Source of the DNA: Candidatus Venteria ishoeyi
GTDB taxonomy: Bacteria > Pseudomonadota > Gammaproteobacteria > Beggiatoales > Beggiatoaceae
Assembly: GCF_030378065.1 (NCBI RefSeq)
Contig: NZ_JAUCGJ010000022.1
Span: 1-63,442 of the forward strand
Direction: 5' to 3'
Length of the DNA stretch: 63,442 bases
Under the pieces are notes generated by a model. It worked only from the letters and a program-made list of their open reading frames with translations, did not search any database and was not told where the DNA came from. Shown here piece after piece: positions 26,153-34,834 of this stretch. Position 1 is the first letter of the stretch. Each line of letters opens with the position of its first letter. A program made the position numbers and the translations under genes.

Positions 26153-26629
26153 CTAATCGGTAATCCACACGACAGTCCCCGTATCCACCAAGTCAAATAA
26201 TTGAACTAAAGCCTTATCTCGCATACGGATACAACCATGAGACAAGGCTTGCCCCATAGGATATTCTGGTGGACAACCATGAATATAAATATAACGCCGT
26301 AAGGTATCAACCTTACCATAACGGTTTTTACCCGGTTCCAGGCCACCCAGCCAAAGTATGCGGGTCAATATCCAGTCCCGCTGTGGCTGCGCCTTACCCA
26401 AGGCCGCTGTATAAATTTCTCCGGTGGCGCGTCTGCCCACAAATACACTGCCTAATGGTGCGCCTGTGCCAATTTTAGCTTTAACGACCAGCTTACCGCA
26501 TGGTGTGCAACCACTGCCTGCCTGCTCTCCAGGACCATTTAATGCAGTGGAAACCGGTGTGGATAAAAGTGTTTGTTGTTGTTGAATAAATGTTAATCGC
26601 TGAGTGGCTAACTGAATATGAATCATCAT
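26153..26629 (-). CDS. L,D-transpeptidase (YkuD) family protein
   Basis: 158 residues, mainly a single YkuD domain. The catalytic segment IHGCPPEY...SHGCIRM contains the conserved His and Cys that form 3-3 peptidoglycan cross-links or attach proteins to peptidoglycan. Most family members are exported, but no N-terminal signal peptide is visible and the sequence starts with polar residues. The start may be wrong, the enzyme may be exported by an unusual route, or it may act on another substrate. An additional pair of cysteines (SGCTPC) lies before the domain. Confidence 0.75.
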   Translation of the reverse strand: MMIHIQLATQRLTFIQQQQTLLSTPVSTALNGPGEQAGSGCTPCGKLVVKAKIGTGAPLGSVFVGRRATGEIYTAALGKAQPQRDWILTRILWLGGLEPGKNRYGKVDTLRRYIYIHGCPPEYPMGQALSHGCIRMRDKALVQLFDLVDTGTVVWITD

Positions 26630-26698
26630 TGCTTATCCTTTACTGTATACTATACCGATTCTTTAATATAACCATTTCGTTACTATTCCGTTACTAAA

Positions 26699-28915
26699 AT
26701 GAAAAAATTTATATTTTATCACTTCATTGCAACCATGCTCGTTTGCATATCACCCCAGATTTATGCGTCCAATGTGTCTCAGCTTGAGGTCTTGCGCAAT
26801 ATGTCGCTGGAAGAACTGATGAATGTTTCGATTATCACGGCTTCCGGACACGCTGAAAAACTAAATAATACGCCTTCGGTGGTACAGGTGCTCACCCGTA
26901 AACAAATTCAGGAGCGGCGTTATCGTAACCTCAGTGACTTGCTGGCAGATTTACCTGGCGTTGACATACAAAGAAACAGCAAATCCAGTATCTATAACAA
27001 CATTACCCTACGTGGGCATTTAAGTAATAACCGGTTTTTAATCCTGCAAGATGGTGTACGCATTGAATCCCCCGGTTTAGGTAAAATCGCTGTTGCGGAT
27101 AATTTCCCCTTATTTCATGCGCGTCAGGTTGAGGTGGTTTACGGCCCGACTTCAGCCTTATATGGCGCAGATGCGTTTGCCGGTGTGATTAATATTATCA
27201 CCGAAGACGGCAGTGAAGTGGAGGGTGCTGACATCTCCGTTAGCGTAGGCGCGGACAATTATCGCTATCAGCGCGCGCAAGCCGGAATGCAGTTAAGTGA
27301 AACGGTTGATTTGGTGGTTGCAGGACATAAACACCGTTCCGATACCGCTGACTTAGGCCATTATTATCCGCAGGATTTCCCCAAAGTGGATGCCGTTACT
27401 TTTGATGGCAGAACGATTGTTGCCGCTGAAGATCGGGAAGATTATACCAGCCCGATTAAAAGTCACAGCTTATTTGCCAAGCTTAAAGTCACTGAGCATT
27501 TTACTTTAGGGATAAATCAATCGCATTTTCAGAGTTTATCCAATACCGGTGATAAACCCGATGCCGCACTGTATCTGAATGAAAGTATCTGGCAGACCAA
27601 TATCCAGTCTATTTATGGTAAATTTAATTTTAATCTGACCGACAAACTCTCAGGTGAGTTATTGCTCGATCATGTACATGATGAGATTTCGCCCCATTCT
27701 AAATATGTTAATATTTATGTTAATTTCATGGATGAAGGCTATCAGTATGCAAAAAGTCGAAAAAATAGTATTGAGCAGAAATTTGACTATTTAATCAACG
27801 ATCAGCAGCGTCTGATTTTTGGCTTGGTCTATGAAAGTTTTTATGCCATTCCGCAAATACCATCCTTGGAAGCACCCTATAATAAAGATCGGCCACTCAA
27901 TGAACAAAACCAGTATTACCCCGGTACGCAGGGTAACTTACCTATTATTTTCCGTGATCTGCACTATGATAATCAGGCGGCCTATGCGCAATTACAATCA
28001 GAATGGAACCCACAATGGGCAACTATATTGGGTATTCGTTATGATAATAACTCCCGCTACCAGGCTACCTGGAACCCACGTATCGGCGTAGTCTACCGTT
28101 ATACGCCGGATACGGTATTCAAACTCAATTATGGTGAAGCTTTCCGCGCGCCTTCCACCAGCGAAGCAATGGGGACATTTGGCGGTTTCACGGGTAAACA
28201 AAATGCACAGGGTGAATATATCAGCAACTTTTTCCGGACGCCCAATCTGGATTTGGAACCTGAAAAAAATCAGCACCTGGAACTGAATCTGACCACCTTA
28301 TTCAGTCCTCATTTTAGCACTATGTTCAGCACTTATTATGACAAGTCGGATAACCTCATTCTTACCCAGAGACAAAAACCGGTTAATCAATTTATCCCTG
28401 GCGCAGAAATTCTTAACAGTAATATCAAAGGCAATGCCGGTGAGGAAGTCCACTATGGGCTGGATGTCTCATTGAATTACCAGCATCAATTCAGTCATGG
28501 CATTGACGGTGACTTCTGGGCTGGCTACGGTTTTATCCAGGGCTGGATACGTGAAACCAAGGAAGGGGAAAAAATACAGTTACCTTATATTGCACCGCAT
28601 AAACTGAAGCTGGGCGCAACTCTGCGTTATGGCAAATATTTTATGACAACTAAATGGCATGTGCTGAGTAAAACCTATACTGGCGAAGAAGACCCCAATG
28701 ATGAAACCAATCGCCTGAGTGCACCCGGTTATACTTTATTGGACATGCATTTTGGCGCAAGGGATGTTGGTTTTAAAAATCTTTCTCTGCACCTGGATAT
28801 TTATAACCTGCTGGACAGACGTTACTATGCCGCCGCAGGTTCCGCCAGCACCACTTTTGTAAAAATGCCACAACAGCCGCGTTCTTTGGTATTATCCCTG
28901 GGTTATCGTTTTTAG
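26699..28915 (+). CDS. TonB-dependent outer-membrane receptor
   Basis: 738 residues. A signal peptide (cleavage near IYAS, about residue 24) is followed by a plug domain (about 50-165) with VVQVLTRKQIQERR and LYGADAFAGVINI, then a 22-strand-type barrel ending in the C-terminal aromatic YRF required for outer-membrane insertion. It would import a bulky ligand such as a siderophore, haem, cobalamin or metal complex using TonB. The substrate cannot be assigned, and no transporter or TonB gene is adjacent. The start is poor in ribosome-site signals. It precedes a DUF58 gene by 32 bases. Confidence 0.9.
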   Translation: MKKFIFYHFIATMLVCISPQIYASNVSQLEVLRNMSLEELMNVSIITASGHAEKLNNTPSVVQVLTRKQIQERRYRNLSDLLADLPGVDIQRNSKSSIYNNITLRGHLSNNRFLILQDGVRIESPGLGKIAVADNFPLFHARQVEVVYGPTSALYGADAFAGVINIITEDGSEVEGADISVSVGADNYRYQRAQAGMQLSETVDLVVAGHKHRSDTADLGHYYPQDFPKVDAVTFDGRTIVAAEDREDYTSPIKSHSLFAKLKVTEHFTLGINQSHFQSLSNTGDKPDAALYLNESIWQTNIQSIYGKFNFNLTDKLSGELLLDHVHDEISPHSKYVNIYVNFMDEGYQYAKSRKNSIEQKFDYLINDQQRLIFGLVYESFYAIPQIPSLEAPYNKDRPLNEQNQYYPGTQGNLPIIFRDLHYDNQAAYAQLQSEWNPQWATILGIRYDNNSRYQATWNPRIGVVYRYTPDTVFKLNYGEAFRAPSTSEAMGTFGGFTGKQNAQGEYISNFFRTPNLDLEPEKNQHLELNLTTLFSPHFSTMFSTYYDKSDNLILTQRQKPVNQFIPGAEILNSNIKGNAGEEVHYGLDVSLNYQHQFSHGIDGDFWAGYGFIQGWIRETKEGEKIQLPYIAPHKLKLGATLRYGKYFMTTKWHVLSKTYTGEEDPNDETNRLSAPGYTLLDMHFGARDVGFKNLSLHLDIYNLLDRRYYAAAGSASTTFVKMPQQPRSLVLSLGYRF

Positions 28916-28947
28916 GTTAAAGTACCTACACCGAACTCAGGTTAATC

Positions 28948-29853
28948 ATGCCCAACACAAAAAAACAATCCGGCGTCAGCGTTGATCTGGATGAACTCAT
29001 CCAATTACAATTTCAGGCCAGTCGTGCAAAACGTGGCAGTAAACGCAAAGTGATGACTTTGCTTTCCGGCGGACGTTTATCCGGTTTTCGCGGTCGCGGC
29101 ATGGAATTTCTGGAAACCCGGCATTATCAGCCGGGTGATGATATTCGCGCCATTGACTGGCGTGTGACCGCCCGCAGCAATAATAAACCCCACACTAAAA
29201 TCTTTCACGAGGAGCGCGAGCGCCCGGTATTGGTACTTCTGGATCAGCGCGCGGCAATGCGCTTTGGCAGTCGGGTGGCGTTTAAATCCGTGCAGGCCGC
29301 ACGCGCCAGCGCATTACTGGCGTGGTCAGCCATGCAAAATGGTGATCGGGTGGGCGGTGTGGTATTAAATGATGATCGGTATCAGGACATACGCCCCGCA
29401 GGTGGTCGGCGCGGTATTTTAAGACTGTTTCAACATATGGCGCAGTCCACAAACGATAAGGCAACGCCACCCGGTGGGCAAAACACGACTTTAGCAAGTG
29501 CCTTGCTGCAATTACGTCGCATCAGTCATCCGGGCAGTTTTATTACAATATTCAGTGATTTTCAGGATTTTGATAAGGAGGCGCAACATCACCTTGGGCA
29601 GTTGGCGCAACATACGGATGTGCTGGGTGTTTTCATTTACGACAGTTTGGAACAGCAACTGCCACCACCGGGTTTATACGCCATCAGTGATGGTAAGCAA
29701 CAACGCTGGCTGAACAGTGCTGATAAACGCGCCAGAGAGATTTATCAAAACTTGTTTAAACAACGCTATCAGGCGCTTGAGCAGCATTTTCAACAACGCG
29801 GTTTACGTTTAACGCAATTGGCAACGCATGATGATCCGGCAACAATTTTATAA
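28948..29853 (+). CDS. DUF58 domain protein
   Basis: 301 residues. The DUF58 core is clear: MEFLETRHYQPGDDIRAIDW, RVTARSN, then a VWA-like second half (about 90-290). The metal-site DxSxS typical of VWA proteins reads LLDQRAAM, so it is degenerate, as in many DUF58 proteins. Such proteins usually lie in operons with a MoxR ATPase and membrane VWA proteins. Here the MoxR gene is at 6293, about 22 kb away, and the upstream neighbour is a TonB receptor. The C-terminal helices are charged. Function unknown. Confidence 0.8.
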   Translation: MPNTKKQSGVSVDLDELIQLQFQASRAKRGSKRKVMTLLSGGRLSGFRGRGMEFLETRHYQPGDDIRAIDWRVTARSNNKPHTKIFHEERERPVLVLLDQRAAMRFGSRVAFKSVQAARASALLAWSAMQNGDRVGGVVLNDDRYQDIRPAGGRRGILRLFQHMAQSTNDKATPPGGQNTTLASALLQLRRISHPGSFITIFSDFQDFDKEAQHHLGQLAQHTDVLGVFIYDSLEQQLPPPGLYAISDGKQQRWLNSADKRAREIYQNLFKQRYQALEQHFQQRGLRLTQLATHDDPATIL

Positions 29854-29883
29854 TTAGGTAACTTGCAAGAAATAACAGCCCAT

Positions 29884-30255
29884 TCAGATTGATTCTAAAT
29901 TTTCATAAACTTCAGGTAAGAAACGTGGCGTACACATTGCCAGAAAGATTAAATCCTGCTGCCCCATATTGCGGATTCTTTGTTGGCACTGCGCCGGGAT
30001 GATAACAACGTCACCGGCACTGACTGCTTGTGCTGGCATAGTACCCACTTCCACCAGTCCTTCGCCCTCAAGTATCAGGTAACGCTCTACAGTGCCTTTA
30101 AGCCGGTGCCACTGCGTCGTTACACCCGGCTCCACGCGGGCGCGGGCTATAGAGAGCGCGGGATCATCATTGCTATTGGATAATTCGGTAATATAACAGC
30201 CTTCGGGGATGTAATATTCCGTTGTTTGGGTGTTTTGTTTAATGGTTGGCTGCAT
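29884..30255 (-). CDS. single-domain cupin protein
   Basis: 123 residues forming one small beta-barrel cupin (about 40-115). The first motif contains WHRLKGTVERYLILEGEG, in which His52 and Glu58 could bind a metal. The second motif reads VVIIPAQCQQRIRN and lacks the usual His, so the metal site is incomplete. Function is not inferable. It converges on the DUF58 gene. A 15-base direct repeat (30250-30264 and 30266-30280) spans its start. Confidence 0.7.
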   Translation of the reverse strand: MQPTIKQNTQTTEYYIPEGCYITELSNSNDDPALSIARARVEPGVTTQWHRLKGTVERYLILEGEGLVEVGTMPAQAVSAGDVVIIPAQCQQRIRNMGQQDLIFLAMCTPRFLPEVYENLESI

Positions 30256-30289
30256 TTCCCGATACCTGCATTTCCCGATATGCCCTTGC

Positions 30290-30453
30290 TAAGGAGTGAG
30301 AATTTTATAACTTCAGCAACTTGGCTGGTCTTTTCCTCCATTTTCTGCGTTGTGAAAACAGTTACATAGCTTGCTATGCGCCTGTTTTCACGCCTTGAAA
30401 ATGAATAAAAACCCTGCGCCCAGTTTCTGCATTTATTTCATCCTCACTCCTAA
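30290..30453 (+). mobile_element. MITE-like palindromic element, copy A
   Basis: About 164 bp with terminal inverted repeats AAGGAGTGAG and CTCACTCCT. The interior is an imperfect palindrome over its whole length, with an inner hairpin CATAGCTTGCTATG and arms GTGAAAACAG/CTGTTTTCAC. Other copies are at 39180, 52028 and 60093. This copy lacks about 12 bases found left of the centre in the others, and its arms are perfectly paired there. There is no coding capacity. Its right end provides the stop codon of the next gene. Confidence 0.8.
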
Positions 30454-30791
30454 GCACGTTTGCGACGACTGTATCTCCGGTTACTTTTTTGTAGATTATT
30501 TAAGATACCAGATAAATGATATTTTAATAAACTCAGGCGTCCTTGATAACCGCATTGAATACAACGCTGTTGGTTTTGTTCTTCGCTACTGACGGCAGTA
30601 CCGCATTCAGGACACAGTGGACGCATCCAAAGCAGTAACAATAATATTAACACAAACATATCTGAGCCAAATACGGTCAGTGGAATCACGCTGACAATAC
30701 CCCATTCCCAGCCATTACGGTGTTTGCGTGCAGCCAGCAAGCCTAATAGGCCAGCCAGACTCAAACCATATAGCAAATCAAAACCATCCAT
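30450..30791 (-). CDS. small membrane protein with C-terminal zinc ribbon
   Basis: 113 residues from the ATG at 30791 (GGAG eight bases upstream). A longer open frame to 31007 exists, but its extra part looks like translated intergenic DNA. Two transmembrane helices (about 6-21 and 32-56) precede a four-cysteine zinc ribbon (CPECG...CIQCG, about residues 58-84) and a basic tail rich in Arg and Lys. No family recognised. The TAG stop lies inside the terminal repeat of MITE copy A, so the natural C-terminus may have been altered by insertion. Confidence 0.6.
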   Translation of the reverse strand: MDGFDLLYGLSLAGLLGLLAARKHRNGWEWGIVSVIPLTVFGSDMFVLILLLLLWMRPLCPECGTAVSSEEQNQQRCIQCGYQGRLSLLKYHLSGILNNLQKSNRRYSRRKRA

Positions 30792-31179
30792 AGCGATACT
30801 CCAAAACTTTGCTTTAATGAGAAATCCGCTTAAGCGAATGTGATGCCAAATCAACCTGAAACTAACATTGAATTCAGGTTGATTTTTTGAAAAAAGCGCG
30901 ATCATCCTTAATGGCTGCTTTTTTGAAAAAAAGGAGTTTACACGATAAGAACAATACTGCAACATAATTATCATATATATCCAGATTATAAAAAACATCA
31001 TAATCAAGTTATTTTGACGTATTGTTAAAGTAAATTATAAAGACAGGAAAAATGATGAGAGCAGGATGAGCAAAGCGATACATGCCTAATTTTCTGTGTT
31101 GTGAAAACAGTTGCATATAGGTTCTCAGCTAAATGCTTTACGGATAACACCCCTTCGGAGGGGTGTTATCCATTGGCTT
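30792..31179. other. 388-bp gene-free stretch with repeat fragments
   Basis: AT-rich spacer between the zinc-ribbon membrane protein and the M1/ChaN fusion. Sequence at 30845-30900 holds TGAATTCAGGTTGATTTTTTG and related near-repeats. At 31086-31117 there is a fragment matching the left half of the MITE (TTTTCTG...GTGAAAACAGTT), joined directly to the hairpin repeat at 31116-31173. No gene was found in it. Confidence 0.6.
31116..31173 (-). repeat. GGATAACACCCC hairpin repeat, copy 1
   Basis: GGATAACACCCC pairs with GGGGTGTTATCC (31142-31171) around TTCGGA. The flank TATAGGTTCTCAG...AAATG...TTTACGG is shared with the copy at 54101-54159, in opposite orientation. It begins eight bases past the stop of the M1/ChaN fusion gene, a terminator-like position, but no T tract follows. 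Confidence 0.8.
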
Positions 31180-34100
31180 TTAAAACTGGATGCTGAGTTG
31201 AATAATTTTCTCACCACGTTTGAGATGTAAGGTGGCTTGTTGACCAGCACCAATCTGAAATAAGGCAATTTTCAGGTCTGTCAGGGTTTGAATGGGAATG
31301 TCACCCAGTTTTATGATCCAGTCTTGTTTGGCAACTCCCGCCGCTTGCGCAGGACTGTCGGGAACAATGTCCTGGATTTCGACACCTTCGGGTTTATCTT
31401 CAATGATAACGCCCATTTTTGGCGCAGCCTGACCCTCAAGTTCCGGGGACAATAATATATAATCACCAATATCGGCCTGGATATTATCATCCTGTAATAG
31501 CGTCAGGTAAGGACGTTGTGCACGGCGAAACAAACGCTGCGGAATACCGTAATCGTTGCGGATGTGACCATTACCCGCCAGTATCACCAGTTGGGTATCG
31601 GGATGTTGTTGCAGATATTGATGGGCGACTTCAGCCATGCCTTCATCCCATAAAATCTGCGCTTGCAGGAAATGTGTAAAAGAGCGTTTTCCATGTTCAC
31701 TGGGCATGCCGTGTTGATGAGTTGGTTTGTCGGTTTTTAGCGGTGGTTTCTTTTCTATTTTTTCCTGGTGTTGTTTTTCTGCATCCTGTGCTGTTATTTC
31801 TGGTTTTGCCTGTTCTGATTTCTTAGTATGCTTCAGTGGCATCTTAAACGCTTTTGCCATTGCGTTCCTGTGTAGGCCATAAACAGCTTGCAAATCCTGC
31901 TGATAATCCATACCCGAAAAATCCAGCGCCGCAGGAATTTGTTTCTGTTGCGCAGCTTCCAGGCTAGGCAGCCCGTTTCTGGCTGTCTGGCGGGTTATTT
32001 TGCCATTGAGATTAAGCGCAATCAGAGGGATTTTATGGGTTTTGGCGTAATCAATAATCGGTTTATACAGATTATAATCAAACCGCCATTGCGTGAAATA
32101 ATTGGATTTCCGTAAAAATTGGGCCTCATTAATATCACCGGCAATATATGCATCTAAGACACTTTGCGCTTCACGGGCGAACATTTCCATGCCAATCGCA
32201 ATTGGTTTGCCTTGTTGCTGAAGAAAACGAATAATTTCCAACTGATTGATATGGTGGGCATACTGATCGTGATGCTCGCCAATGAAAATGACAGGACTTT
32301 GCGCCAGTTCCGGCAAAATTTTATTCAGTGTAGTGAGTTGCAGGTTTTGTTGGCCTGAAAAACGCAGGGCTTGAACCGCCTCATGGCTGAGTACCGGAAT
32401 ACCGGAAACTGTATCCTGAATATTTTTTTGTACGGATTTTCCGGTGAAGGCAATTTCCGTGTATTTGCCATAATGTGGCAGTCGCCGTGCGTTCCTGGCA
32501 GCTTGCTCAGCATTATGAGCCGCTAACCAAAGCAGTTTATAATGCGGATTCAGGGGATTTTTAAATACACGCAGTGCCACTTCCGCTTCAGGCAGGTGCT
32601 GCCCTGCTAACCACTGTGCAGCCAGTGGGTTGTCTCTGCCTAATAGCACCACAGTATTTTTTTGTAACATTGCCCAATCGCTGTTTTCTGCGCTGCTCAG
32701 GCTGATATTTTCCAATCCCAGCGAGGCTAATAAGGGCTGATAAGTGCTGCCCTGCTGGGCTTCTCCAATAATGAGCAAGTCCTGTTTTTGTTCCAGTATA
32801 TGGGCCAATACTGGAGGTGTTTCCGCAGCATCAAGCTTACGCATCACATCATAGTCTTTATCCAGAACAATATTTAAGGGACGCTGCTCCAAAGCTAAGC
32901 GCACTGTGGTTTTTTTATCTTTTAAATCCAGCCATTGTATTTCCCAGCGGGTTTTATTGTCTGCTGCTTCATATTCAAGATGCAGTGGAACGCGCAAAAT
33001 ATAAGCGGTTTCAGTTGTCTGCAATACTTCAAATTGCAGCTTAAGCTGTCCTTTAATAATGCTTAAACCAGCATTTTCCACCTGTAATGCCGGAATATCT
33101 TTGCGCGTCAGCCAGTCGCTGAAAAAATCAGCCAACGTATCTTTGCTGACTTGTTCAAAGGCATGTTGTATGTCTGTCCAGCCAGCACGTTGAAACTGTT
33201 TATTTTGAATCAATAAGCGTAATGCTTTAAAGAAATCATCATCACCATAGCGTTGGCGCAACTGGTGAAATACCATCGCCGATTTACCATAACCAATCGC
33301 ACTTTGTGCTTTATTCGTGCGACTGTGAAAATCTTGCAGTGGAAATGCTTTATCTTCAGTCACCCGAATACTGTAATCGGTTAATAACTGCTTACGAAAA
33401 GCGGCACCCTCACCGCGCTGGTTTGCATATTCATAATCTGCCAGGTAATTGGTCAAACCTTCTGACCAGTTACCGCCACTTTGATCGATATACACGGAAT
33501 TGCCAAACCATTGATGTAGAATTTCATGACCCAATGATGTGCGTACAATAAATGGTAAACGAATCACGCGACTCCCCAGCAAAGTGTAGCTGGGTAAAGA
33601 CCAGCCTGTTGGAAATAAGTTAGAGACAATGGCAAAGCGTTTATAGGGATAAGGCGTTAATAGCTTTTCATAAAGCTTGATATAATGTTGAGTATAGGCC
33701 AGATAGGTTTTGGCTTGTCGGGCATTTTCCGGGGTAAAAAAGGTTTCCAGTTGTACCTCACCCGTTTTACCTGAATAGGTTTGTTGTTGTATTTGATAGT
33801 GCTTGCTGGCAATTAAGTTCACCGAGTCACGCGGGTAGTCAAAAATAAATTTAAGATTGCCTGCCTTATCTTGCTGGGTGCGGTCACTTTCTGAATTAGC
33901 AGTAAAACCTTCAGGTAATCGTGTTTGCAACTGATAATAAGCCAGTTGTTCTGGATAAGGATACCAATGTCCACTCAGCACCAGATTCTCAGCATCCAAA
34001 AGATTGTGCTGGGTGCGATTGGGTTTAAAGCGATAACTGAGTGGGAAACTTTTACCCGCCTGTAAATTTAACGGCAGACGCTGTAGCAAACGATTACCGG

Positions 34101-34308
34101 GTTTTCCTGCCAGCATGACCGATTGCATATGCTCATTCCAATGCAACAGCACCTGGGTATCGGTATCACTGCGCAATTGAATATCAACCTGAATCTGTTG
34201 TTCAGGCCAGTCCACTTGCAAGTTGATGTGATAATCCAGGCGCGCCTGGGCATTGAATGTCCATAACATGAGCTGCGTGAACAAGAAAATAAAGCAAAAT
34301 GATTTCAA
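31180..34308 (-). CDS. M1-type peptidase / ChaN / PDZ fusion protein
   Basis: 1042 residues, exported (signal peptide about 1-22). The N-terminal half resembles an M1 aminopeptidase: zinc motif HEILH (261-265) and downstream Glu283 in WSEG. The spacing to the third ligand is one residue shorter than usual, and the GAMEN exopeptidase motif is not seen. Residues about 660-940 form a ChaN/DUF399-type domain (IFIGEHHDQ, GMEMFAREAQSVLDAY), a family linked to haem binding. A C-terminal PDZ domain (about 960-1042) carries the DSPAQAAGV motif. A Lys/Glu-rich insert lies near 855-890. The start is a TTG supported by GGAG seven bases upstream. Likely a periplasmic protease with haem or iron connection; the substrate is unknown. 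Confidence 0.8.
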   Translation of the reverse strand: MKSFCFIFLFTQLMLWTFNAQARLDYHINLQVDWPEQQIQVDIQLRSDTDTQVLLHWNEHMQSVMLAGKPGNRLLQRLPLNLQAGKSFPLSYRFKPNRTQHNLLDAENLVLSGHWYPYPEQLAYYQLQTRLPEGFTANSESDRTQQDKAGNLKFIFDYPRDSVNLIASKHYQIQQQTYSGKTGEVQLETFFTPENARQAKTYLAYTQHYIKLYEKLLTPYPYKRFAIVSNLFPTGWSLPSYTLLGSRVIRLPFIVRTSLGHEILHQWFGNSVYIDQSGGNWSEGLTNYLADYEYANQRGEGAAFRKQLLTDYSIRVTEDKAFPLQDFHSRTNKAQSAIGYGKSAMVFHQLRQRYGDDDFFKALRLLIQNKQFQRAGWTDIQHAFEQVSKDTLADFFSDWLTRKDIPALQVENAGLSIIKGQLKLQFEVLQTTETAYILRVPLHLEYEAADNKTRWEIQWLDLKDKKTTVRLALEQRPLNIVLDKDYDVMRKLDAAETPPVLAHILEQKQDLLIIGEAQQGSTYQPLLASLGLENISLSSAENSDWAMLQKNTVVLLGRDNPLAAQWLAGQHLPEAEVALRVFKNPLNPHYKLLWLAAHNAEQAARNARRLPHYGKYTEIAFTGKSVQKNIQDTVSGIPVLSHEAVQALRFSGQQNLQLTTLNKILPELAQSPVIFIGEHHDQYAHHINQLEIIRFLQQQGKPIAIGMEMFAREAQSVLDAYIAGDINEAQFLRKSNYFTQWRFDYNLYKPIIDYAKTHKIPLIALNLNGKITRQTARNGLPSLEAAQQKQIPAALDFSGMDYQQDLQAVYGLHRNAMAKAFKMPLKHTKKSEQAKPEITAQDAEKQHQEKIEKKPPLKTDKPTHQHGMPSEHGKRSFTHFLQAQILWDEGMAEVAHQYLQQHPDTQLVILAGNGHIRNDYGIPQRLFRRAQRPYLTLLQDDNIQADIGDYILLSPELEGQAAPKMGVIIEDKPEGVEIQDIVPDSPAQAAGVAKQDWIIKLGDIPIQTLTDLKIALFQIGAGQQATLHLKRGEKIIQLSIQF

Positions 34309-34357
34309 TGCCAGTCTCCAATCAATAAGAATAAACCAAAATAGCCTGGAGACAGGA

Positions 34358-34834
34358 TCATCTGAGACATCCTTGTTCCCGCATCCAGGTATTTTGATCG
34401 ACTTTATTTGTTAAGTCTTCAGGTACCTGGTAAAACGTGATAACTTCTGTGCCACCATCACTGCTTAATAAATAACTGGTACCATTACTGAGTGACAAAC
34501 GTTTTTGTGGCCAGGGCATGGATTGTTTACCAAAGGCCCAGTTGATACGAAGTTTTTCTTGGGTACTGGTATTCTTAAGGTATACTTTTTCAGGTTTATT
34601 TGTTTGAGGACGCCAAAGATATACCGTCTGAGAAGAAAAGTAACACACCGTGCCACCGTATGTAATATCAACCCAACCAATTCCCAGTCCAGTTTTATTA
34701 CTGCTGCGAACAGGAGGGCCAAAGCGTTCGCTGGACTCTATAATCTCTTGCTCTTCTGAGCCTGCACTTGTGTTTGCCATGACTACAGGCGTTAAACAGA
34801 ACATTACAAATAGTGTACGACGAATAAAAAACAT
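34358..34834 (-). CDS. small exported protein of unknown function
   Basis: 158 residues from ATG 34834, preceded by GGGAGAG at seven bases. The signal peptide covers residues 1-21 (cleavage near VMA). The mature protein, about 137 residues, has beta-rich patterns and two cysteines ([10 protein letters not shown] and the C-terminal GCLR) that may form a disulfide. No family recognised. Its start codon overlaps that of the divergent hybrid kinase on the CATG at 34832-34835. It is followed on the same strand by the M1/ChaN fusion after 49 bases, so they may be cotranscribed. Confidence 0.65.
   Translation of the reverse strand: MFFIRRTLFVMFCLTPVVMANTSAGSEEQEIIESSERFGPPVRSSNKTGLGIGWVDITYGGTVCYFSSQTVYLWRPQTNKPEKVYLKNTSTQEKLRINWAFGKQSMPWPQKRLSLSNGTSYLLSSDGGTEVITFYQVPEDLTNKVDQNTWMREQGCLR

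Noticed and set aside
30792-31007. N-terminal extension of the zinc-ribbon membrane protein
   Set aside because: A clear ribosome site precedes the ATG at 30791; the extension is AT-rich spacer with near-repeats.
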